Assembly: GCA_003445735.1 (NCBI GenBank)
Contig: DMCR01000017.1
Coordinates: forward strand, 1-5,438
Direction: 5' to 3'
DNA length: 5,438 bases
DNA from: Cryomorphaceae bacterium
GTDB taxonomy: Bacteria; Bacteroidota; Bacteroidia; Flavobacteriales; Schleiferiaceae
Within the stretch, counting starts at the first letter, position 1. Every line of letters starts with the position of its first letter. Of this stretch, positions 1 through 5,438 are shown in pieces. Both the position numbers and the translations under genes were made by a program. The notes below the pieces were generated by a model, which was given only the letters and a program-made list of their open reading frames with translations, had not been told where the DNA came from and searched no databases.

Positions 1-1433
1 GAAAGTTTTTGAAGCTCTATGTGGTCATGGCGCTTTGGAATGCCGCCACCACCTATTGGATTGCTAATGCACATCCTCTAGGGGTCATTGCCACTGTATT
101 CATTAATGGTGCTTTGATGGCTGCGGCCATGTGGCTAGGTGTGAGTTCTTCCATCCTATGGCGGAAATTTCCACAAATCGAAAGGTTCAGCCTATTCGCT
201 TACTTGCCAGTCATTGCGAGCTGGATTGCTTTTGAAAAGCTACACGACCACTGGGGTTTGGCCTTTCCTTGGCTAAATCTAGGAAATACGTTTAACGGCC
301 TACCCATACTGGTGCAATGGTATCAGTGGATGGGAGCCACAGGTGGAACACTGTGGGTACTTCTAGTGGCCATAGCTACTTATGAGTGGTTGTTAGGGCG
401 ATGCAGAAAGGACCGTCCACTATTGCTGTTTTTGTTGCCTGTTATGACCAGCTTAACCCTTTGGTCATTGCCACATGCTAATCAGCCCTTAGGATGGGTG
501 AGCGTGGCAGTGGTCCAACCAAATATTAATTCGTACACCGAAAAGTGGGAGATGCCGGAAGACAAGCAAATCGAGAAGGTCCGAAATTTACTTCAAACCC
601 ATATTGGTGAAAATCGAGTGGATTTGATTGTACTTCCGGAGACGTTCTTGCCGAAGGTGCGACAGGAGTCCACTTACGGATATTCTCCTATGGATCGCAA
701 ATTACACCAGGTTTTGGATACCTATGGCGATGCAGCGATTTTCGGGGCGACCACCTACGACTTTCAAGATGCTCCAAATGCATATAACAGGTCTATGGGC
801 AATCGTTACTACACATTGTATAATACGGCTTTATTCCGGACGCAAGGCATGCCAAATGCGTCTTTGTACCACAAAGGAAAACTAGTGGTAGGTGGGGAGA
901 CCATGCCCTTTGTACAGCTGCTGAAGCCTTGGTTGGGAGATTGGGCACTCGAGTTGGGCGGAACTTCGGGAACGCTAGGTATTTCAAGTGATCGCAAGGT
1001 TTTTGAAAACGGGACAGGGATGAAATTAGGCCCAATTATTTGTTGGGAAAACGAATTCTCAGACTATACCACCGGCTATATTAAACAAGGCGCAAACCTG
1101 CTCGCAGTTATCACCAACGACGGTTGGTGGGGCGATACTCATGGACATGTTCAGCACATGCGATTCTCTGGGCTACGTGCTATAGAAAACGGTAAGTGGA
1201 TCGTGCGAAGCGCAAATACGGGCATCAGCTGTATTATCGACCAAAAAGGCCGAGTGCATGAGCCGCTGGGTTGGGAAGAGGAAGGCGTGATTGTCATGGA
1301 GGTTCCGCTTCTCGAAGGCCAAACATTATACAGCAAAACTGGGGACTGGATCGGCCAATTCATGGTCTGGCTCTTTGCCCTCAATCTCGGTATACTTCTA
1401 TTTAGTAGATTTTTCCGATTAAAGCCAAGGTAA
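1..1433 (+). CDS. lnt: Apolipoprotein N-acyltransferase, 5'-truncated by window edge
   Basis: Lnt is an inner-membrane enzyme that transfers an acyl chain from a phospholipid to the N-terminal cysteine of apolipoproteins, the last step of lipoprotein maturation. The frame is open to base 1. Numbering here starts at a TTG at base 9, which gives 474 residues. Family members usually have over 500, and the protein opens inside a hydrophobic helix (MALWNAATTYWI), so that TTG is not the true start and the first helices are missing. Hydrophobic segments lie near residues 2-20, 24-47, 61-75, 112-130 and 137-154. A nitrilase-like domain covers about 164-434, and a C-terminal helix about 447-468. The catalytic triad is visible as E211 (LPET), K289 (YHKGKLV) and C345 (IICWEN). 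E297 (GGE), eight residues after the lysine, matches the essential second glutamate of the E. coli enzyme. Further nitrilase blocks are ITNDGWWG (368-375) and RSANTGIS (400-407). Nothing looks broken internally. The gene ends with TAA 44 bases before lpdA. Confidence 0.95.
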   Translation, partial: KFLKLYVVMALWNAATTYWIANAHPLGVIATVFINGALMAAAMWLGVSSSILWRKFPQIERFSLFAYLPVIASWIAFEKLHDHWGLAFPWLNLGNTFNGLPILVQWYQWMGATGGTLWVLLVAIATYEWLLGRCRKDRPLLLFLLPVMTSLTLWSLPHANQPLGWVSVAVVQPNINSYTEKWEMPEDKQIEKVRNLLQTHIGENRVDLIVLPETFLPKVRQESTYGYSPMDRKLHQVLDTYGDAAIFGATTYDFQDAPNAYNRSMGNRYYTLYNTALFRTQGMPNASLYHKGKLVVGGETMPFVQLLKPWLGDWALELGGTSGTLGISSDRKVFENGTGMKLGPIICWENEFSDYTTGYIKQGANLLAVITNDGWWGDTHGHVQHMRFSGLRAIENGKWIVRSANTGISCIIDQKGRVHEPLGWEEEGVIVMEVPLLEGQTLYSKTGDWIGQFMVWLFALNLGILLFSRFFRLKPR

Positions 1434-1448
1434 GCAACGCCTCATGTG

Positions 1449-1456
1449 TACCTTTG
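1449..1456 (+). promoter_or_regulatory. Candidate Bacteroidota -7 promoter box (TACCTTTG) before lpdA
   Basis: TACCTTTG is an exact match to the TAnnTTTG -7 consensus of Bacteroidota primary-sigma promoters. It lies in the short lnt-lpdA gap and would start a transcript near 1462, leaving a leader of about 16 bases before the ATG at 1478. The usual upstream TTG (-33 element, 17-23 bases away) is absent: the stretch 1425-1431 has no TTG. The match is therefore half a promoter, and the motif is short enough to occur by chance. Its placement in a non-coding gap directly before a gene is the main support. Confidence 0.45.
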
Positions 1457-1477
1457 CTTATAATTAAACATCATTTT

Positions 1478-2875
1478 ATGAGTTCTTACGACGTCGTTGT
1501 CATTGGTTCAGGTCCTGGTGGTTATGTGAGCGCTATACGTTGCGCGCAACTGGGAATGAAAACAGCCTTGGTAGAGAAATATGCTACACTAGGTGGTACC
1601 TGTCTAAACGTTGGATGTATTCCATCAAAAGCCTTGCTGGACTCCTCGGAGCACTACCACATGGCGGCACATTCTTTCGAAGATCATGGTATTCTGGTAA
1701 ATCCACCGACCATTGATTTTCGCAAGATGATGGAGCGCAAAACAGGAGTAGTAAGCACTACCTGTGATGGCATTGACTACTTGATGAAAAAGAACAACAT
1801 CGAAGTGCTGCACGGCTTTGGTTCCCTCGTAGATGGCAACACCGTGAAAGTGGCTGGTAAGAAGACGACCAAAGTAAGTGCGAAAAACATCATCCTCGCT
1901 ACGGGCTCAAAACCTATTGAGTTGCCGTTCGCGAAATTTGATAAAGAACGTATCATCAGCTCTACCGAAGCATTGAGCCTAAAGGAGATTCCAAAGCACA
2001 TGATCGTGATTGGTGGTGGTGTCATTGGATTGGAATTAGGTTCTGTATACAAGCGTCTTGGGGCTGAGGTAACGGTGGTGGAATATGCACCGAGCATTAT
2101 CCCTACAATGGATGGTGCCTTGGGCAAAGAGTTGCAGCGCAGCTTGAAAAAATTGGGCATGAAGTTTAGCTTGAGCACGAAGGTGAGCGAAGTCACCCGC
2201 AAGGGAGATACTGTAACGGTTAAAGGAACAGATAAAAAAGGCAACGAAATCACCTTCGAAGGAGATTACTGCTTAGTGGCCGTAGGACGCCGCGCTTATA
2301 CTGATAACCTTGGGTTGGAAAATGTAGGTATTACCACTGACGACCGCGGTCGAATAGAGACCAATGTTCATTTGCAAACGTCACAGGCGAACATTTACGC
2401 CATTGGTGATGTGGTCAAAGGGGCGATGTTGGCCCATAAGGCTGAAGAGGAAGGCGTATTTGTAGCCGAAACTTTAGCCGGTCAGAAACCACATATTAAT
2501 CATGATTTGATTCCAGGAATCGTTTATACTTGGCCGGAAGTCGCTGCAGTGGGTAAGACGGAAGAAGAGTTGAAAGCTTCAGGCGTTGCCTATAAATCAG
2601 GAAGCTTCCCTATGCGTGCCTTGGGACGTTCACGTGCCAGCGGTGATATCGATGGGGTAGTGAAAGTATTGGCCGACGCCTCGACGGATGAAGTATTAGG
2701 ATTACACATGGTGGCTGCTCGTGCGGCAGATATGATCATGGAAGCGGTTACTGCTATGGAATTCCGCGCATCTGCTGAAGATATCGCCCGCATTTGTCAC
2801 GGTCACCCGACCTACACAGAGGCGATCAAGGAAGCAGCGTTGGCGGCGACAGATAACCGCGCACTACATAGTTAA
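1478..2875 (+). CDS. lpdA: Dihydrolipoyl dehydrogenase (E3 component)
   Basis: This FAD- and NAD-dependent enzyme reoxidises the dihydrolipoyl groups of 2-oxoacid dehydrogenase complexes and of the glycine cleavage system. The protein has 465 residues, normal for the family. Order of motifs: FAD-binding GSGPGG (10-15); redox-active disulfide C42 and C47 in GGTCLNVGCIPSK; ATGSKP (141-146); NAD-binding GGGVIGLELG (179-188); VGRR (269-272); second FAD motif IYAIGDV (306-312); and the C-terminal dimerisation domain with the catalytic His-Glu pair H443 and E448 in HGHPTYTE. The CLNVGC spacing and the HP...E pair separate it from glutathione or mercuric reductases. The ATG at 1478 is chosen because MSSYDVVVIGSG starts at the usual distance from the FAD loop. 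A TTG at 1454 in the same frame would add eight residues but lies within a promoter-like box. No E1 or E2 genes adjoin it, so this copy probably serves several complexes (inference). The stop overlaps the pabB start. Confidence 0.96.
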   Translation: MSSYDVVVIGSGPGGYVSAIRCAQLGMKTALVEKYATLGGTCLNVGCIPSKALLDSSEHYHMAAHSFEDHGILVNPPTIDFRKMMERKTGVVSTTCDGIDYLMKKNNIEVLHGFGSLVDGNTVKVAGKKTTKVSAKNIILATGSKPIELPFAKFDKERIISSTEALSLKEIPKHMIVIGGGVIGLELGSVYKRLGAEVTVVEYAPSIIPTMDGALGKELQRSLKKLGMKFSLSTKVSEVTRKGDTVTVKGTDKKGNEITFEGDYCLVAVGRRAYTDNLGLENVGITTDDRGRIETNVHLQTSQANIYAIGDVVKGAMLAHKAEEEGVFVAETLAGQKPHINHDLIPGIVYTWPEVAAVGKTEEELKASGVAYKSGSFPMRALGRSRASGDIDGVVKVLADASTDEVLGLHMVAARAADMIMEAVTAMEFRASAEDIARICHGHPTYTEAIKEAALAATDNRALHS

Positions 2876-4122
2876 TGCATACGGCATCGACACATAAGGT
2901 CGATCCGATCGATTTAGAACATCGGCTGTTGGAGGAATCCAATGGCCGATCGTTTTTTGCCCTCTACACTTCAAGGGGGTATAAAAATTCTCACACCTCA
3001 TACGCCTTGTTATTCGCGTGGAGTGCACAACGTGTTTTTGGCGCGGATGAACTGGCTCTTGGCGCCCTCGAAGGCGGGTGGCGTTTCGGTTATACCGGAT
3101 ATGAAATGCGCCATCGTTTTGAATCTTTGGACCGTGGGAATCCCGCCTTGGGAGATTGGCCTGAAGCCCTTTTCTTTGAACCTGAAGTAGTGGGTACCTT
3201 AAGTTGGGATGGAGAATTATCTGTGACCGATTTTACTGGTGATCGTTCCACCCAAATAATCCAAGACCTTCTTCAGCCTGCCTCACCGCCCGAAGGTCCT
3301 ACGGCCCTCGATTTCAAGCCTGTGGAGACCAAAGCGGAATACTTGAGCGCCGTCGAACACCTCAAAGCACACATTCAAAGAGGGGATATTTACGAGGTCA
3401 ATTACTGCACGGCTTTCAAGGCGGAGGTGGGGGCGTTGCATTCCCCCGCCTTGTTTGAAAAAATGGCGTCTCGAACCCAAGCGCCATTCAGCGCATATCT
3501 CAAGCTCGATCAGCACGAGCTCCTTTGTACTTCTCCCGAACGCTATTTCAGCAAAAAGGGACAGCGCATCTTGAGTCAGCCCATCAAAGGCACCAATCGC
3601 CGTGTTTCCAATAACCAGGCAGCTATGGCCTCTTTGAAAGAGAGTGAAAAGGAACGCGCGGAAAATGTGATGATCGTGGATTTAGTTCGCAATGACCTCA
3701 GTCGTGTGGCGACCAAGGGGAGTGTTCAGGTGAGCGAGTTGTACGGCACCTATGCCTTTAAAAATGTGAATCAATTGATCAGTACGGTCGAAGCTAATAT
3801 CACTGCCAATACCGGATTTTGGGAGCTTTTTGGCGCGACCTTTCCCATGGGGTCGATGACGGGCGCCCCCAAAGTGAGTGCCATGCAATTGGCCGAGCGG
3901 TATGAAAAAACCGCACGGGAGATTTATTCAGGCACGGTGGGATATACCACCCCTGAGGGCGATGCAGATTTTAATGTGGTCATCCGCAGTGTGGCGATCA
4001 ATCGCAATACGGGCGTGGCGACGACGCATGTAGGTGGCGCCATCACGATTTTAAGCGATCCACAGCAGGAGTATGAAGAGTGTTTGCTCAAGGCAGAGAG
4101 CATGTTTGATAGCGCTCGATAA
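2875..4122 (+). CDS. pabB: Aminodeoxychorismate synthase component I (PabB)
   Basis: PabB converts chorismate and ammonia to 4-amino-4-deoxychorismate, the precursor of p-aminobenzoate for folate synthesis; the ammonia normally comes from a separate glutamine amidotransferase, PabA, which is not in this window. The protein has 415 residues: a poorly conserved N-terminal region (about 1-145) and the chorismate-binding domain (about 150-412). Visible motifs are RGDIYEVNYC (169-178), TSPERY (219-224), PIKGT (236-240), ERAENVMIVDLVRND (260-274), FPMGSMTGAPK (323-333), SGTVGY (352-357), DFNVVIRS (365-372), VGGAI (386-390) and QEYEEC (398-403). The lysine K238 of PIKGT is diagnostic: it is the nucleophile of PabB enzymes, whereas TrpE anthranilate synthases have alanine there. 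There is no fused amidotransferase or lyase domain. The ATG shares one base with the lpdA TAA (TAATG), which suggests coupled translation. No Shine-Dalgarno sequence is seen, as expected in Bacteroidota. Confidence 0.93.
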   Translation: MHTASTHKVDPIDLEHRLLEESNGRSFFALYTSRGYKNSHTSYALLFAWSAQRVFGADELALGALEGGWRFGYTGYEMRHRFESLDRGNPALGDWPEALFFEPEVVGTLSWDGELSVTDFTGDRSTQIIQDLLQPASPPEGPTALDFKPVETKAEYLSAVEHLKAHIQRGDIYEVNYCTAFKAEVGALHSPALFEKMASRTQAPFSAYLKLDQHELLCTSPERYFSKKGQRILSQPIKGTNRRVSNNQAAMASLKESEKERAENVMIVDLVRNDLSRVATKGSVQVSELYGTYAFKNVNQLISTVEANITANTGFWELFGATFPMGSMTGAPKVSAMQLAERYEKTAREIYSGTVGYTTPEGDADFNVVIRSVAINRNTGVATTHVGGAITILSDPQQEYEECLLKAESMFDSAR

Positions 4123-4138
4123 ATTGGTTGTAGTTTTG
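4105..4138 (+). promoter_or_regulatory. Candidate Bacteroidota promoter for tilS (TTTG, 22 bases, TAGTTTTG)
   Basis: TAGTTTTG at 4131-4138 matches the TAnnTTTG -7 consensus exactly, and TTTG at 4105-4108 lies 22 bases upstream, within the 17-23 range reported for Bacteroidota promoters. The -33 part falls inside the last codons of pabB, and the -7 part lies in the 35-base gap. A transcript would begin near 4145, giving a leader of about a dozen bases before the tilS ATG. This suggests tilS can be transcribed separately from pabB, although read-through from upstream is not excluded because no terminator is seen between them. Confidence 0.55.
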
Positions 4139-4157
4139 ATGTTATAATCCTCCATTC

Positions 4158-5420
4158 ATGACCATTATTCCTGGATCAAAAGCAATTCTTGGCTTCAGCG
4201 GCGGCATAGATTCCGTGGTATTGAGTCATTGGTTGTTAAAGCGTTACAACATCCGTCCGTATTTGCTCCATGTGAATTACGGATTGCGCGAGGAGGCGGA
4301 CGAAGACGAACGCTGGTGCCGCTGGTTTGCCGGGGAGCATCGATTTGAAATTGAGGTGCTTCATGCGGATCCTAAAAGGCGCAAGGGAGAAAACATTCAG
4401 AATTGGGCACGGAAGCTTCGATATCATTGGTTCGCAGAACGTGCACAGGCCCTTGGGGCGGAATATATTTTTACGGCCCATCACCTTGACGATAGAAAGG
4501 AAACCTTTTTAATGAACGCTCTTCGCGGCGCGGGGTTGACCGGCCTTACTGGTATGTCTCATCCCCACATCCTTCGTCCAATGGCACAGATGAGCAAGGC
4601 GGATATTCTCGCGTTTGCCGAGGAAAATCAGATTACTTGGCGAGAGGATGCGTCGAATCACACTTTGAAATATACGCGAAACAAGGTGCGCAATTTGTTG
4701 CCTGAGGTTCTGGATGAAGTGGAGCCTCGCTGGCACGGCGGTTTGGCCAAGACTATTGATAATTTGGTCCGCGATCGCGATCTGTTGGAGGGGATGTTGG
4801 ACGAGTTTGAACAAAATCATGTGCGCGAACTGGATGATGAAGTTTACATTGATTTTGGTAACTGGATCGAGCAGCCTTATGCCCAGACTTTGTTGTACAG
4901 GTACTGCCTGCGCTGGGATTTAGGCTTTTCCTACGAGGAATGTGGCCATGTTTTGATGGGGGATTCGGGCCAATTAACTTCTGGCCGCCAGAAGATTTTA
5001 GTCAAAGACCGCACCGCCTTTATTTTGGCTCCGAAAAAGGAATTGGACCCCAATACTTATACCATTCATGGGCCAGAAGATTTATCCAATTTGCCCTTTG
5101 TCTTGACCTTGCGACCTACCCCAAGAGCGCAGATTGTATTTGATGATGATCACGAATGGATCAGCCCTATGGCAGTCCCATATCCGTGGACTATTCGAGT
5201 CTGGAAACCCGGCGATTCTTTTTCACCCTTAGGAATGAAAGGATCAAAAAAAGTGGCCGATTTCCTGAACGACCTGCGCATTCCTCGCCACCGCAAAAAG
5301 CACATCTACGTAGCCTTGCACAACGATGAAATATTTTGGGTCCTCGGCTACAGAATTGCGGCACATGTAAAAGTTGCCGAAGGCGATGACATGGCCTATC
5401 TTGCAACCTGCAAATTCTAA
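4158..5420 (+). CDS. tilS: tRNA(Ile)-lysidine synthetase TilS
   Basis: TilS uses ATP and lysine to change cytidine 34 of the CAU-anticodon tRNA(Ile) to lysidine, so that the tRNA reads AUA instead of AUG; it acts in the cytoplasm and is generally essential. The protein has 420 residues, slightly short for the family. The N-terminal PP-loop ATPase domain has SGGIDS (14-19), HVNYGLR (38-44), ARKLRYHWF (84-92), TAHHLDDRKET (106-116), RGAGLTGLTGM (123-133), RP (140-141), WREDASN (161-167) and YTRNKVRN (172-179). A variable linker domain follows, and a typical TilS C-terminal domain lies at about 344-410: WKPGDSFSPLGM (349-360), KKVADFLND (364-372) and WVLGYRI (394-400). The ATG at 4158 is the only usable start, because an in-frame TGA lies at 4137-4139. 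As a result only about 13 residues precede the PP-loop motif, fewer than in many homologues, which carry an extra N-terminal helix. The target tRNA gene is not in the window. Confidence 0.94.
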   Translation: MTIIPGSKAILGFSGGIDSVVLSHWLLKRYNIRPYLLHVNYGLREEADEDERWCRWFAGEHRFEIEVLHADPKRRKGENIQNWARKLRYHWFAERAQALGAEYIFTAHHLDDRKETFLMNALRGAGLTGLTGMSHPHILRPMAQMSKADILAFAEENQITWREDASNHTLKYTRNKVRNLLPEVLDEVEPRWHGGLAKTIDNLVRDRDLLEGMLDEFEQNHVRELDDEVYIDFGNWIEQPYAQTLLYRYCLRWDLGFSYEECGHVLMGDSGQLTSGRQKILVKDRTAFILAPKKELDPNTYTIHGPEDLSNLPFVLTLRPTPRAQIVFDDDHEWISPMAVPYPWTIRVWKPGDSFSPLGMKGSKKVADFLNDLRIPRHRKKHIYVALHNDEIFWVLGYRIAAHVKVAEGDDMAYLATCKF

Positions 5421-5424
5421 TCAC

Positions 5425-5438
5425 ATGAAGCGATTTTT
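5425..5438 (+). CDS. Start of a further gene, truncated at window end
   Basis: An ATG four bases after the tilS stop opens the reading MKRF plus an incomplete codon before the sequence ends. The close spacing fits a gene in the same transcript as tilS. A start of Met-Lys-Arg followed by a hydrophobic residue would suit a signal peptide or a membrane protein, but four codons cannot identify it. I do not assign a function. Confidence 0.4.

Noticed and set aside
1434..1477. Possible transcription terminator between lnt and lpdA
   Set aside because: No stem with a following T-run is visible. The T-rich stretches at 1410-1414 and 1474-1477 have no inverted repeat before them. The gap at 4123-4157 was inspected with the same result.
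1777..2253. A 158-residue open frame on the minus strand inside lpdA
   Set aside because: It lies wholly opposite the highly conserved NAD-binding part of lpdA, has no recognisable motif, and its composition is that of an antisense shadow.
2899..2913. A run of GATC-rich, nearly palindromic sequence at the 5' end of pabB
   Set aside because: The symmetry is imperfect and short, and it lies in coding sequence (His-Lys-Val-Asp-Pro-Ile-Asp codons). There is no second copy to suggest an operator.
2931..3190. GGAGG followed seven bases later by ATG at 2942, opening an 82-residue frame within pabB
   Set aside because: It resembles a perfect ribosome binding site, but Bacteroidota rarely use such sites, the frame is shifted relative to pabB, and the peptide has no recognisable features. 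The GGAGG comes from pabB codons for Leu-Glu-Glu.
2875..4122. Annotation as anthranilate synthase component I (TrpE)
   Set aside because: The active-site block reads PIKGT with a lysine, the PabB signature, rather than the alanine form of TrpE, and no trp genes adjoin it.
4509..4820. A 103-residue open frame on the minus strand inside tilS
   Set aside because: It is opposite conserved PP-loop-domain codons, shows no family motif, and has no promoter or start context of its own.
1..5438. Defence system, mobile element, CRISPR array or novel operon
   Set aside because: All substantial coding capacity is taken by four recognisable housekeeping genes with intact motifs. There are no direct repeats, transposase-like frames, integration sites or unexplained gaps longer than 44 bases.

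Overview
The window holds four contiguous plus-strand genes and reads as an ordinary core-genome segment of a member of the Bacteroidota, probably Flavobacteriales-like. The taxonomic call is an inference. It rests on two upstream regions with the TAnnTTTG motif, which is the -7 element of the Bacteroidota primary sigma factor, on the lack of Shine-Dalgarno sequences before the starts, on AT-rich leaders, and on the style of the proteins (for example GDIYEVNYC and PIKGT in PabB). Base composition looks balanced, near 50% G+C by eye, and no gene stands out as foreign.

Layout: (1) 1-1433, the 3' part of lnt, apolipoprotein N-acyltransferase, cut at its 5' end by the window edge. It shows several membrane helices, a nitrilase-type catalytic domain with its Glu-Lys-Cys triad, and a C-terminal anchor helix. 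(2) 1478-2875, lpdA, dihydrolipoyl dehydrogenase (E3), complete, preceded by a 44-base gap with a candidate promoter. (3) 2875-4122, pabB, aminodeoxychorismate synthase component I, whose ATG overlaps the lpdA stop codon by one base (TAATG). (4) 4158-5420, tilS, tRNA(Ile)-lysidine synthetase, preceded by a 35-base gap with the better of the two candidate promoters. (5) From 5425, the first codons (MKRF) of a further gene that runs out of the window.

The genes belong to unrelated housekeeping routes: lipoprotein maturation, 2-oxoacid dehydrogenase or glycine cleavage chemistry, folate precursor synthesis and tRNA modification. The tight spacing suggests one or a few overlapping transcription units (lpdA-pabB clearly coupled, tilS and the next gene likely together) rather than a shared pathway. 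The coding regions are dense: the longest gap is 44 bases, and there is no tRNA, rRNA, CRISPR array, insertion sequence, phage gene or evident intrinsic terminator. I found no undescribed system. The points that merit a second look are regulatory: both gaps carry the same two-part arrangement (TAnnTTTG followed closely by TTATAAT), and one annotated-looking TTG start sits inside a promoter box.
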